A stretch of DNA of 64,000 nucleotides, taken from Phytoactinopolyspora limicola. GTDB taxonomy: Bacteria; Actinomycetota; Actinomycetes; Jiangellales; Jiangellaceae. Made by a program: the position numbers and the translations under genes. Positions 45,905-55,043 of this stretch are shown here, piece by piece; within the stretch, counting starts at the first letter, position 1, and each line of letters opens with the position of its first letter. A model generated the notes under the pieces. It had not been told where the DNA came from, searched no databases, and saw only the letters and a program-made list of their open reading frames with translations. Location of the stretch: the NCBI RefSeq assembly GCF_011320225.1, contig NZ_JAAOEN010000004.1, positions 508,671-572,670 on the forward strand. The letters are read 5' to 3'.

Positions 45905-47443
45905 TTACGACGACGTTCCCGCCAAGCCGTGCTCCATGGCGAACATCGCCGCGGCCGCCCGGGTCGACACGCCGATTTTGGTGTAGACGTCCTGCACATG
46001 GTTCTCGGCGGTGCGCCGGGAGATCACCAGGCGCTCGGCGATCTCCCGGTTCGACAGTCCGTGGGTAACCAGGCGCAGCACCTCGACCTGCCGATCGGTT
46101 AAGCCGGCCGGGCGGACCCGACGAGACCGACGCTCGTGCCCGGCCGCCTCCAGCACGGCTTGCACCGCGTCGCCATCGAGGCATCCGGCGCGCGCCTCGT
46201 CTCTGAGCGACCGCGCCGCTTCGGCCGCGGGTATAGCCGCCGCGCGGGGCCGCTCCTCGACCGCGGTCTGGTACGCGTCGGCAGCGGCGAGGACCCGTGC
46301 GGCCATGGTCATCCGATCTCCGGTGAGACCCCGGTGGTAGCCGCTGCCGTCACACCGTTCGTGGTGCTGTCCGACCAAGGATGCGGCGGCCGCCAGCATC
46401 GGCACCCGCGCCAGGACACGTTCACCGTGATAGGGGTGGAGCCGGGCCTGATCAGCTTCGGTCAGGCTGAGCGGCTCGGTCTTGTCCCAGATCTGGCTCG
46501 ACACAGCCACCCGGCCGATGTCGTGTAGATAGCCGGCGACCCGAACGTCGCGGACACCGTCGCCGAGGCCGAGAACCGCGGCGGCGGCCCCGGCCAACTC
46601 CCCGACGGCGGACGAGTGTCCTTGTAGCCACGGGCTCTTCAGGTCGGCAAGATCGCCGAACGTCCGGGCCACGGATTCGAGGTCTGGCTCATCAACCATG
46701 AACACCGGGTCGGGTTCGCTGTCGAGGACGGCCTGGTAGGCGTCGACGGCCGCGACGTCGGCTAGTCCGTCCACCCCGCGCGACAGAACGAGTTCGGCCA
46801 GGTGCGGATCCAATGAGCTGCCACTTCGACGTCGCACTTCGGCCAAGGCCCTGTCTACTCCGTCGTACATCAGGAACAGCACGGCCACCGACGCGACGTG
46901 CATGATCCGGGTGCTCAAGGGGATGTCCGGGCCAGCTACCTTCGGGTAACCCTTGCCGTTCCACATCGACACCGTGTGGCCGAGGCCGTTCTGAACCGAC
47001 GGCGGAAGACCGAGCCGGCGCGCCGCTTCACGGGCGACGTCGCAGGTGGCCGCCGGCGCGTTGGCGTCGACCCGCCGCACGGACCGGACGGTGGCGGCGA
47101 ACATGTGCGCCCGCGACCACCCCGTCGCCGCGGCCATACCCGGCACCCAGACCCGGACCAGATCGCGCGGGTCGGCGGCGTTCATCACGAAAGCGAACCG
47201 GTTGGCCGCGACGTCGTCACCCCAGACGCGAGCCAGCTCATGGGCGTAGGCCGTACAGCCGAGGTGCTGGAGCAACGAGACGTAGACGACCTCACGGACC
47301 CCCTCGTCGGCACAGCCTGCCTCCCGGGCCAGCCGGGCCGCCACGACGCAGCGCCGCAGCGACTCGTCCGGTGCGGCGCCCGTTCCCAGGTCCGTGACGG
47401 CGGCTAGTCCCCCGAGCAGCCCGAGCAGACGGAACACCCTCAT
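45905..47443 (-). CDS. HD-domain phosphohydrolase fused to a LuxR-type DNA-binding domain
   Basis: A 512-residue protein. Residues ~10-230 form a degenerate HD-like module; residues ~280-420 carry the active one with VAGYLHDIGRVAVSSQIWDK and HHERCDGSGYHRG. This is close to the HD-GYP consensus but has H instead of P in GYP. The C-terminus is a LuxR helix-turn-helix (LTDRQVEVLRLVTHGLSNRE, then SRRTAENHVQDVYTKIGVS). HD-GYP proteins hydrolyse cyclic di-GMP; the variation leaves the substrate open. The ATG at 47443 lies downstream of an ABC permease gene by 132 bases. Confidence 0.85.
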   Translation of the reverse strand: MRVFRLLGLLGGLAAVTDLGTGAAPDESLRRCVVAARLAREAGCADEGVREVVYVSLLQHLGCTAYAHELARVWGDDVAANRFAFVMNAADPRDLVRVWVPGMAAATGWSRAHMFAATVRSVRRVDANAPAATCDVAREAARRLGLPPSVQNGLGHTVSMWNGKGYPKVAGPDIPLSTRIMHVASVAVLFLMYDGVDRALAEVRRRSGSSLDPHLAELVLSRGVDGLADVAAVDAYQAVLDSEPDPVFMVDEPDLESVARTFGDLADLKSPWLQGHSSAVGELAGAAAAVLGLGDGVRDVRVAGYLHDIGRVAVSSQIWDKTEPLSLTEADQARLHPYHGERVLARVPMLAAAASLVGQHHERCDGSGYHRGLTGDRMTMAARVLAAADAYQTAVEERPRAAAIPAAEAARSLRDEARAGCLDGDAVQAVLEAAGHERRSRRVRPAGLTDRQVEVLRLVTHGLSNREIAERLVISRRTAENHVQDVYTKIGVSTRAAAAMFAMEHGLAGTSS

Positions 47444-47575
47444 ATGGTGACGCTCAGACCGTGGATCCGCCAGTGGATCGTGGAGGACTCGTCGCCGAAG
47501 GAACCGACATATCGGTGGCGGTGGCCACCACGATGTCGGACTCTTCCCCACGCTGCTCGGTGAAATGGGGCGGGG

Positions 47576-48475
47576 TTACTTCAGGCCGGAGATCCGGATG
47601 CCGCCGATGATGTACCGCTGGAAGAACAGGAACAGGATGATTACCGGCAGCGCCGCCAACGTCGACCCGGCCATCAGCAGGCCCAACTCGGTGGATCGCT
47701 CGGACCGGAACGTCGCCAGGTACTGCTGCACCTGATACAGATCCGGGCTGGTGATCGTCATGATGGGCCACACGTACGAGTTCCAGAACGCCAGGAAACT
47801 CGTCATCCCGACGACGACGAACACCGGTTTGCTCATCGGCAGGAAGATGTATCGGTAGATCTGCCACCGGCTGGCCCCGTCGATCAACGCCGCCTCCTCC
47901 AACGCCAGTGGAATCCCCAGGTAGAACTGGCGGAGGAAGAACACGTGCGCCGCCGACGCCGCCGCGGGCAGCACCAGGACGGCCAAGGTGTCCAGCATCC
48001 GCAGCTTCGTCACGACGATGAAGCTGGTCAGCAGGATCGCCATCCCCGGGATGAACATCGTCGTGATGACCAGCGCCCACAGCGTCCGTTTGAAGGCGAA
48101 CTCCAGCCGGGCGAACACGTAGGCACCCATCGAGTTGACGGTCAGGCTCAGCGTGGCGAACAACACGGCACCGCCGAACGTGACGAGCATGGTCCGCACG
48201 AACGCGGGGTCGTCGAGGATCTGCGCGTAGTTCTCCCAGAGCCACACCTCGGGGAAGAACTGGAACGGGGTGCGGACCACCTCGGTTTTGGCCTTGAACC
48301 CGGCGATCGCCATCCAGGCCAGCGGGAACAGCGCGGCCAGCACGAACACCAGGCCCGCGACGCCCCGGGAGGCCGCCCCTCGAACCGACCGGCGACTCCG
48401 CGGCGGGTCCAGGGCTGGCCTGCTCACCACCCGACCGGCCGCCGGCCGGGCCGACATCCGCTGCGTAATGGCCAT
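47576..48475 (-). CDS. Carbohydrate ABC transporter permease (MalG-like)
   Basis: A 299-residue, six-helix CUT1-class permease. The EAA loop is EEAALIDGASRWQIYRYIFL, with P-M-S-K-P following. Its ATG shares one base with the TAA of the MalF-like gene (TAATG). No ATPase gene is in the locus; actinobacterial CUT1 importers commonly borrow a shared MsiK-type ATPase. Belongs to the DUF4185/GH172 locus. Confidence 0.9.
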   Translation of the reverse strand: MAITQRMSARPAAGRVVSRPALDPPRSRRSVRGAASRGVAGLVFVLAALFPLAWMAIAGFKAKTEVVRTPFQFFPEVWLWENYAQILDDPAFVRTMLVTFGGAVLFATLSLTVNSMGAYVFARLEFAFKRTLWALVITTMFIPGMAILLTSFIVVTKLRMLDTLAVLVLPAAASAAHVFFLRQFYLGIPLALEEAALIDGASRWQIYRYIFLPMSKPVFVVVGMTSFLAFWNSYVWPIMTITSPDLYQVQQYLATFRSERSTELGLLMAGSTLAALPVIILFLFFQRYIIGGIRISGLK

Positions 48476-49395
48476 TAGCCGTCCACCGCCTTCTCGGAGT
48501 TGAGTGCCTTGAAGATCAGCGCCGAGATCGACCCGAGCACCAGGAACAAGAGGAGCGCGGCGGCGATCGAATAACCAACGAACAGGTCGTCGCGGAAGTG
48601 GTTGAAGATGAAGAGGTTGGGCAGGAGGGTCGAGTCCAGCGGCCCGCCGTCGGTCATGATCAGCGGCAGCTCGAACTGCTGGATCGCCAGCGTGAAGCCG
48701 GCGATGAGCAGGTACAGGAAGATGTTCTTCATCAGCGGCAGGGTGATGTACCAGGTGCGCTGGAACCAGTTCGCGCCCTCGAGTTCGGCCGCCTCGTAGT
48801 AGCTCTCCGGAATGTCCAGCAACCCGGCCAGCATGATCAGCGCACTGATCCCCAGGCCCATCCAGATGGCCGGGACGGCGATGGCCGGCAACGCCAACCG
48901 CACATCACCGATCCACGCCTGCGCCTCGATGCCGAACCATCCGACCACCCAGTTGGCGATGCCACCGGAGTAGTCGTAGATCAACACGAAGATGATCGAC
49001 GCGATCACCCCGGAGATCACCGTCGGGATGTAGATACTGACCTTGAGCAGGGTCGCGGCCCTGCGCCCCATGGTCTTGACGAGGCTGGCGAACAGGAACG
49101 CGATCACCAGGATCGACGGCACCACCATCAGCGCGAAGCGCAAACCACGCAGGATCGACTCGACGAACTGCCGGTCGGTCAACACGTTGGAGAAGTTCCG
49201 CCAGCCGACGAACTCCGACGCCTGATAGAAACTCCAGTTGAAGAAGCTGAGGTACCCGGCATAGATCAGCGGCCAGATCACGAAGATGCCGAGCAGGATT
49301 ACCAGCGGTGCCAGCATGAGGTAGGCCAGCCGGTTGTCCTGGCGGCGCACCCCGGCTCCAGGCGCGCGCCGCCCGCGGCCAGTTATAACGGTCAT
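48475..49395 (-). CDS. Carbohydrate ABC transporter permease (MalF-like)
   Basis: A 306-residue CUT1 permease with six helices and the EAA loop YYEAAELEGANWFQRTWYIT. The start at 49395 has GGAGGG five bases ahead; an in-frame ATG 18 bases upstream is less well placed. Forms the transmembrane part with the MalG-like protein and accepts substrate from the lipoprotein at 55040, likely oligosaccharides released by the co-encoded hydrolases. Confidence 0.9.
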   Translation of the reverse strand: MTVITGRGRRAPGAGVRRQDNRLAYLMLAPLVILLGIFVIWPLIYAGYLSFFNWSFYQASEFVGWRNFSNVLTDRQFVESILRGLRFALMVVPSILVIAFLFASLVKTMGRRAATLLKVSIYIPTVISGVIASIIFVLIYDYSGGIANWVVGWFGIEAQAWIGDVRLALPAIAVPAIWMGLGISALIMLAGLLDIPESYYEAAELEGANWFQRTWYITLPLMKNIFLYLLIAGFTLAIQQFELPLIMTDGGPLDSTLLPNLFIFNHFRDDLFVGYSIAAALLLFLVLGSISALIFKALNSEKAVDG

Positions 49396-49468
49396 CCACA
49401 CCCTCCTCGCCATCCGGTTGTGCCGGGCGGCTGACCGCCCCGCGGGAATAGGTCTGCGCGCCGCCGGA

Positions 49469-50686
49469 CTAGTGTCGTGTCTCCGCGACGTCCAGGTCGG
49501 CGGTGAACCAGAAGACGTTGTACGGCCCCCAGAGCGAGAGCATGAAGTAGATGGTGCGGCCGTCGTCGGAGACGTATTTCGGGTGGAGGTACGGCGAGTA
49601 CAACCCGGGATTCTCCGCCTGAGTGGTCATGACGAACGCCTCCGACCACGGCCCCCACGGCGACAGGCCCTCGCGGATCACCGCGTTGCCGTCCGTCGAG
49701 TAGGTCATCAGCCAGCGGTCCAGCTGCTCGTTGTACATCACCGACAGCTCGCCCACGGTGTCGTCGACGATGGTGACCGCCTGCTCCAGGTCATCGACCC
49801 AGATCGGCGTACCGTCACCGTTGGTTCCGGCGAAGTAGCGGTACGCGTCGAGGTCCTCCACGGCGTCGCGGTTCGCGGGGACCTTCATCAGCTGCGCGCC
49901 GCCGAACCGGCCTGCGGGAATGGACCAGAAGTAGACGAACTCCTCACCGCCCTCGCGCACGTGCGCGGCCGAGACCTGGATGAAGTTCGATTCTCCGGGC
50001 CATTGGGGTTCGTCCAACACGTCCCACGTCTCGCCGTCGTCGGTGGACCGGGCCAGCCCGGCGTAGTTCGCGTCCCAGACCCCGGGATCACCCCAGTGGT
50101 GCACCGACATGTAGTTGAGATACATCGCGTCGTCGACGGCGAACCCGTGGGTCGGGATCTTCGTTACCTCACCCGCGCCGTTGGGTTCGTGTAGTCCGGG
50201 GACGATCTCCGCGGCCAGCCCGTACTCGTCGGTGATCCACCCGTCGAAGCTGATGCCGTCCGAAGGGTCGGTGTCGGTGGTGTACGCCATGACGTTGGAG
50301 CGCCAGTTGCTGCCCTGACCCCCGTAGGAGTCCGGGGCGCGGACGCCGAAAGTGTCGCCGAAGACGACATACGTCCGCCCGCCGGCGTCGAACATCGATC
50401 CGAGATCGGTCCCGGCGACGGCGACCGGTTCCGTATCGTTGATCGCCTCCGGCCCGGTCAGCTTCGCCACCTGCGTCGCCTCGCCAACGCCGGTCAGGAT
50501 GAACGACGACGCGACGTCGGTGCCGTCGCCGATGTCCACCACCTGTCCGTGATCACCCCAGCTCACCCGGCCGTCGTCCCCGGACGAACAGCCCGACACC
50601 ACCAACGACACCGCACCGGCCACGGACACCGCGCCGGAGGCGACCCGGGCGCTGGAACGGGTCCGGCCCGGTCCGGGTGCACCCAT
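49469..50686 (-). CDS. DUF4185 (GH183-type) lipoprotein, candidate endo-D-arabinanase
   Basis: A 405-residue lipoprotein with lipobox VSGC (Cys33). The DUF4185 beta-propeller begins VAKLTGPEAINDT and has the block GTDLGSMFDAGGRTYVVFGD, then TFG; LGSMFD and GDTFG are shared with the protein at 53520. DUF4185 has been assigned to glycoside hydrolase family GH183, whose characterised members are endo-D-arabinanases. Cell-surface anchoring fits degradation of an external polymer before uptake. The ATG overlaps the TGA of the GH172-type gene by one base. Substrate is inferred from family and context. Confidence 0.82.
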   Translation of the reverse strand: MGAPGPGRTRSSARVASGAVSVAGAVSLVVSGCSSGDDGRVSWGDHGQVVDIGDGTDVASSFILTGVGEATQVAKLTGPEAINDTEPVAVAGTDLGSMFDAGGRTYVVFGDTFGVRAPDSYGGQGSNWRSNVMAYTTDTDPSDGISFDGWITDEYGLAAEIVPGLHEPNGAGEVTKIPTHGFAVDDAMYLNYMSVHHWGDPGVWDANYAGLARSTDDGETWDVLDEPQWPGESNFIQVSAAHVREGGEEFVYFWSIPAGRFGGAQLMKVPANRDAVEDLDAYRYFAGTNGDGTPIWVDDLEQAVTIVDDTVGELSVMYNEQLDRWLMTYSTDGNAVIREGLSPWGPWSEAFVMTTQAENPGLYSPYLHPKYVSDDGRTIYFMLSLWGPYNVFWFTADLDVAETRH

Positions 50687-51771
50687 CACCCAATCCTCGG
50701 AATGCGCTGGTCGACCGGCGGCAGGGTCAACGCCGTACTCACGTGCTCCTGGTACCAGTAGGCGACCGACGAGAGGTCGTCGCTGCGGTGGTTGTTGTGC
50801 CCGTGTTCGATCGTCACCTTGATCGAGGTCGTGAAGGTGACCGGGTCCTCGACGTGGAACCGGTACGTCGAGATCTGCCCACTCCAGTTGGGGCCACCCG
50901 GCAGCGTGAGGCCGTGGTACGGCGCGTGGTAGGTCTGGCTCGGGCACCACGCGGTGTTGAAGTAGTCCTCGGTGCCGGTGCCGTGCAGCGACGGCGGGAA
51001 CGGCTCACCGTCGACGAAGATCATGTCGTCGCCCTCGCCGTACCAGTTCCACTCCTGGGTGTGCCGCAGGTTGGTGATGTTGAGGACACACCCGACGTAG
51101 TGCCCACGGCCTTCGGTGTCGAGGATGACGTAGTTGCCGTCGCCGGTGAGGTTGTGCCCGCCGAACTCGAACTCGGCGTTGGACATACCTGTCTCGTCGA
51201 CTCCGTCGGTGGGGCACTGCCGGTTCCACGAGGCGTGGAACCGGCCGAGGCCGTCCTCCAACTCGTCGAACGCGTCGTAGTCGATGTAGTAGTAGAACCG
51301 CATCTGGGCTTCGGTGCACTCGCTGGTCAGCTCGAACCTGGCGCCGTCGGCGAAGGGCATGTGGAAGAACGAGTTGAAGCCCTTGCCGTCCTGCGGGCTC
51401 ATCTGCAGCGGCGCGGAGACGAAGTTGGTGGTGCGGGCGTGTCCGACGCCGAAGAAGTCACCCAGGGGCACGAGGACGCTGGGCCGCTCGGCGCCGTCCC
51501 AGTACACCCGCAGGACAAGCTTGCGCAGGTAATCATTGTCGAGGTTCTCGGGGTGTGCGCCGGCCATGTCGGCCACCGTCATCCAGATGTGGTTGATCGA
51601 GCCGGCGCCGGAGAGGTCGGCGAGGGTCGCCGTCTCCCCCGGATGGACGGTGACGAAGTCCTGGTTGCCACCGGTGCGGTCCCAGCTGGACTCGCGGCGA
51701 CGGCGGGTGGTGCGGAGCCGGGGAAGGTCTCGGAGGCTGCTTCCGTAGCTTCCGTAGCGGGTACCCGTCAC
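50686..51771 (-). CDS. DUF2961/GH172-type glycoside hydrolase
   Basis: A 361-residue cytosolic enzyme (no signal peptide). The GH172 core is clear: AGSINHIWMTVAD, YWDGAERPSVLVPLGDFFGV, NWYGEGDDMIFVDGE and GTGTEDYFN. Candidate catalytic glutamates are Glu246 and Glu268, with the same ~21-residue spacing as in characterised members. GH172 includes difructose-anhydride enzymes, alpha-D-fructofuranosidase and exo-acting D-arabinofuranosidase. Next to DUF4185 genes, D-arabinofuranosidase activity on imported oligosaccharides is the best guess. A LacI-type operator lies 16 bases upstream of its ATG. Confidence 0.87.
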   Translation of the reverse strand: MTGTRYGSYGSSLRDLPRLRTTRRRRESSWDRTGGNQDFVTVHPGETATLADLSGAGSINHIWMTVADMAGAHPENLDNDYLRKLVLRVYWDGAERPSVLVPLGDFFGVGHARTTNFVSAPLQMSPQDGKGFNSFFHMPFADGARFELTSECTEAQMRFYYYIDYDAFDELEDGLGRFHASWNRQCPTDGVDETGMSNAEFEFGGHNLTGDGNYVILDTEGRGHYVGCVLNITNLRHTQEWNWYGEGDDMIFVDGEPFPPSLHGTGTEDYFNTAWCPSQTYHAPYHGLTLPGGPNWSGQISTYRFHVEDPVTFTTSIKVTIEHGHNNHRSDDLSSVAYWYQEHVSTALTLPPVDQRIPRIG

Positions 51772-51787
51772 GTGTTCCTCCTTGCGC

Positions 51788-51801
51788 AGTAATCGATTTC
51801 T
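51788..51801. promoter_or_regulatory. LacI-type operator upstream of the GH172 gene
   Basis: AGTAATCGATTTCT differs from the perfect palindrome at 56516 by two bases. It lies in the 57-base gap between the discoidin-type gene and the GH172-type gene, so the latter starts a second transcription unit under the same control. Confidence 0.7.
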
Positions 51802-51828
51802 CGAATGTAGGGGTCCACCGCTGTCCTG

Positions 51829-53523
51829 TCAAAGGTCCCGGCCGCCACGGCTCGCGACGGCGTGCATCGCCGACGGCCGGCCACGGTGAAAAACCGCAAG
51901 CTCGCTGATGGCCGAGTAGGAGTCGAAGCCACCGGGTGCCCCCACCAGCCGAATACCATCCGCCTGCACCGTGGCGAACTCGAACACGTACTCCCGCCCA
52001 CCCGTCGCCCGCGAGTCCGGCGGATACTCCGGGCCGATCCGAGCACCCGGGTCGATCCATCTCCCGTCCACCCTGACCTCGACCCGAGGCGGCCGCGCGA
52101 ACCATCCACCGTTGGCGTCGTACGGCCCGCTGACGTAGACCAGCTCGTTCATGCGCAATGGCCGCGCCCACGTGTATCCCCAGTGGTCAACCAGCTTGGC
52201 GGTACCGTTCCAGCTGTCCTCGCCCACGTCGGTGCGGCCGTCGTTGAGCACCTCCAGCCGGCCGGACCGGCATGCCGTCGCCACTGGATGTGCTCCCATG
52301 CCGGGCGTGGCCAGGTTGGTACCGTCGGGCGGCTGGGCCCTCGGCCGGGCACCGACCACCCACGACGCGGGCTCCAACCGCAGCCGGCGCAGCGCGTAGT
52401 GGTAGGTGCGGCCCTCGAACGTCGACGCCCGCCAGAACCAGTTCGACTGCAACCACAGATCGCGGCCGTCATCACTGATGAACTTCGACGGAATGGTGGT
52501 GCCGTAGCCGCCATGCCGCGGCACCGCGCCAGCCGGGCCTACCCATGGATAGGGTCCGAAATCGCGGCTCATCACGTGCCGCCACCGACCCCACGGCAAG
52601 GGCGCCTCGTAGAGTTCGATCGTGTACTCCGACCAGCTCGAATAGAGAAACCGGTCGAGCGGCGCGTTGTAGACGACACCACCCTGCGAGAGCACCGTCG
52701 CCCCGCTCGGGCCGGCTACCGTCAGCCCGACATGGCGGCGGGACCGGTCAGACAACACCGGCACCCGGTCGGCGATGTCCGCGCTCCACGCCGAGCCGGT
52801 CCGGCCGGTGAAGAACTCCCACGCGCGACGGTCCTGAATGGCCGCTGCGGGAACCCGCGCCAGGTAAAGGTGCTCAGGGTCGGGTACACAGCCGTCATAC
52901 GACGCCCGCCAGTTGTGATCCAGGCCGTACGCGTACACGTACCGCGCGGGACCGAACCGGCCCGACGCCGCGTTGCTGCGGCCGAAGTCCAGGAACATGA
53001 CCGTGGTGAACGTGTGATCGGTGAACATCGGCCGTGGTGGCGCGTGCCACGTGCGGCCGTAATCGTCGGACCGGACGATGCCGGCCGCGGGCGCCTCGTT
53101 GAAGGCGCTCGCGTCCGGCCCGAACCGGAGGTCCTGCACCGCGAGGTAGAGCTCGTCGCGGCCGTCGCCGTCTCCATCGACCGCGACGATGCCGGTCGGT
53201 TTGCTGTTGAACCGTTCCGGGTCGGTCCAGACCGGTGACACGTCGCGCCCGGCGGCGAGCCGGGTCCCGGTCAGTCCCGTCTCCGGGGTGCCCTCGATCC
53301 GGTTGACGACGATGTCCGACCACGGCGCGGCCAGGTCGAACCCGAGCCCGTCCCCGCACGCGGCATACAGGTGGCCGTCGTCGGCCCAGGTGCTCGGCCA
53401 TAGATCGCCGTCGCTGGCCGACCCGACCGATGCGGCCACCTCCAGGTCGGCCACGGCGAAGAAGTCCCAGCCTTCGGTCGCGGCTGGCGGATCGAGCGGC
53501 GGATCCGGTGGCACCGCGGTCAC
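51829..53523 (-). CDS. Divergent DUF4185-like protein with C-terminal F5/8-type domain
   Basis: A 564-residue protein starting at the GTG at 53523, which overlaps the TGA of the preceding DUF4185 gene. No signal peptide is seen at this start. The N-terminal ~430 residues look like a propeller related to DUF4185 (SDGDLWPSTWADDGHLYAAC, then GDGLGFD; later VVYNAPLDRFLYSSWSEYT). The last ~120 residues resemble a galactose-binding/discoidin domain (VYVSGPYDANGGWFARPP, then VRLVGAPGG-like IRLVGAPGGFDSYSAISELA). Enzymatic activity is uncertain; it may bind or cut D-arabinan-like polymer. Long for a DUF4185 protein. Confidence 0.65.
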   Translation of the reverse strand: MTAVPPDPPLDPPAATEGWDFFAVADLEVAASVGSASDGDLWPSTWADDGHLYAACGDGLGFDLAAPWSDIVVNRIEGTPETGLTGTRLAAGRDVSPVWTDPERFNSKPTGIVAVDGDGDGRDELYLAVQDLRFGPDASAFNEAPAAGIVRSDDYGRTWHAPPRPMFTDHTFTTVMFLDFGRSNAASGRFGPARYVYAYGLDHNWRASYDGCVPDPEHLYLARVPAAAIQDRRAWEFFTGRTGSAWSADIADRVPVLSDRSRRHVGLTVAGPSGATVLSQGGVVYNAPLDRFLYSSWSEYTIELYEAPLPWGRWRHVMSRDFGPYPWVGPAGAVPRHGGYGTTIPSKFISDDGRDLWLQSNWFWRASTFEGRTYHYALRRLRLEPASWVVGARPRAQPPDGTNLATPGMGAHPVATACRSGRLEVLNDGRTDVGEDSWNGTAKLVDHWGYTWARPLRMNELVYVSGPYDANGGWFARPPRVEVRVDGRWIDPGARIGPEYPPDSRATGGREYVFEFATVQADGIRLVGAPGGFDSYSAISELAVFHRGRPSAMHAVASRGGRDL

Positions 53524-55043
53524 GGCACCTCGACGATGGCCACGTCGTCCAGCTGCAACCACATGTCGCCGTTGTTGGTCCAGATCCCGGCGAACACCTC
53601 GACCGAACTGTGCTGTGCGCTGTTGAACGACACGGTATACCTCGTCCACGCACCCACCGAGGTGAAGTTCGCCTCGGCTATGGGCGGGCCCCCAACGGAA
53701 CGGACCCCGACGAAGCCGTTGTCGTTGTTCGGCGACGTCCGCAACCAGGCGGTCAGCTCGTAGTTGGTATTCGGCGTCACCGACACGACCTGATGGAGGT
53801 CATGCCAGCCGGAGTTGAACCGCACGAAACCGTTGCGGTCTCCGCTCATCCCCCAGATGTTCGCGTCGATCCCGCAGTTGCCCTGGCAGGCCCAGGGCGC
53901 CGACACACCCGATCCGGTCTGCCGTTCGAAGCTTGGATCGGCCACCAGGTTGGGCCGGACGACGTTGGCGTTGCCGTCCAGCGTCACTCGCATGAGGTAG
54001 ACGTTGTACGGGTTCCACTGCGACAACGCGAAATACAGGTCGTCGCCGCTGGACCACGGATGGATGAACCCGCCGTACGGCCCCGGATAGTCCGCGTCGC
54101 TCACCACCACCTGCGGTGAACTCCACGGACCGGTGGGAGTATCCGCGGAGCGCAACACGATGTCGGTGCCCCGCATGTACACGGTGATCCACTTCTGCCG
54201 CTCCGGGTCGTAGCGGACCGACAGCTCCGCCACTGGTCCGTCGATCACCGGCACCGCCTGGGTGTCCGCACCACTCACCCATGCCGAGCCGTTCCAGTAG
54301 GTGTAGGCGCTCTTGGTGAGGACCGAGTTCTCCGATACCCGCGCCACATAGGCGTCGTCGTTGCGGCCGTTCGGGGTCGCGAACAGGTAGACGTAACCGC
54401 CATGCCGGACGAAGGCACCCATCTGGAACGGGTTGTTGCCGGTTGGGTTGTCCCATTGCGGCCCGCCGGCGGTCACCCAGTTCTCACCGTTGTCGTCGGA
54501 GTAGGCGATCGCCGCGTAGTTGGTGTCCCACTCCCCTGGCGGCCCCCATTGCCGCACCGACATGTACCCCAGGTACTGGCGCGAGCCGACCGACACCCCG
54601 GCCGTGGGGATCACGGTCATCTCCACACCGTCGATCTTCTGGCTCGGGATCAGCTCCTTGGCATGCCCAGGGAAGTCCTCGGCCGCGCTACTGAACGTCA
54701 TGCCGTCGGCCAGGTTGGTATCCGTACTGCGCAACAAGACCTGGCTACGCCAGTCGTTGCCGTTGCCGCCAGGTGGCGTCCACGCGTTGCCGAACGTGTC
54801 ACCCAGCGCGACGAGCACCTCCCCGGCGCCGTTGTCCCACATCACACCCAGATCGGTGCCGTAGATACCCCACGCGGTGTGGGTGTTGCTCAGCGATCCC
54901 GGGCCGGTCATCTTGCTGACGACGACGGCCGGGGTGGGCGCCGTCGTCGCCGTCGCTGGTGCACCCCCGGATGCGAGCGCGAGCACCAGGCCGCCGCTGA
55001 CGGCGAGCGCCCCAGCGCCCACCGACCATTCCCGTCGTGTCAT
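53520..55043 (-). CDS. Secreted DUF4185 (GH183-type) protein with C-terminal carbohydrate-binding module
   Basis: A 507-residue exported protein. The N-terminus (MTRREWSVGAGALAVSGGLV) has paired arginines and a hydrophobic stretch, possibly Tat-type, with cleavage near ATA. The propeller (residues ~40-345) has GTDLGVMWDNGAGEVLVALG then DTFG, and RYDPERQKWITVYMRG. From ~350, NLVADPSFERQTGSG to the end is a CBM4/9-like jelly roll. ATG overlaps the TGA of the binding-protein gene. Together with the lipoprotein at 49469 it would cut polymer outside the cell. Confidence 0.82.
   Translation of the reverse strand: MTRREWSVGAGALAVSGGLVLALASGGAPATATTAPTPAVVVSKMTGPGSLSNTHTAWGIYGTDLGVMWDNGAGEVLVALGDTFGNAWTPPGGNGNDWRSQVLLRSTDTNLADGMTFSSAAEDFPGHAKELIPSQKIDGVEMTVIPTAGVSVGSRQYLGYMSVRQWGPPGEWDTNYAAIAYSDDNGENWVTAGGPQWDNPTGNNPFQMGAFVRHGGYVYLFATPNGRNDDAYVARVSENSVLTKSAYTYWNGSAWVSGADTQAVPVIDGPVAELSVRYDPERQKWITVYMRGTDIVLRSADTPTGPWSSPQVVVSDADYPGPYGGFIHPWSSGDDLYFALSQWNPYNVYLMRVTLDGNANVVRPNLVADPSFERQTGSGVSAPWACQGNCGIDANIWGMSGDRNGFVRFNSGWHDLHQVVSVTPNTNYELTAWLRTSPNNDNGFVGVRSVGGPPIAEANFTSVGAWTRYTVSFNSAQHSSVEVFAGIWTNNGDMWLQLDDVAIVEVP

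Noticed and set aside
47444..47551. N-terminal extension of the HD/LuxR protein
   Set aside because: Sequence such as WWPPPPICRF has no family match; the ATG at 47443 is a plausible start.
51862..53238. A 458-codon + strand frame opposite the discoidin-tailed DUF4185-like gene
   Set aside because: The minus-strand frame has recognisable domains and is coupled to its neighbours; the + frame is Arg/Pro-rich filler.
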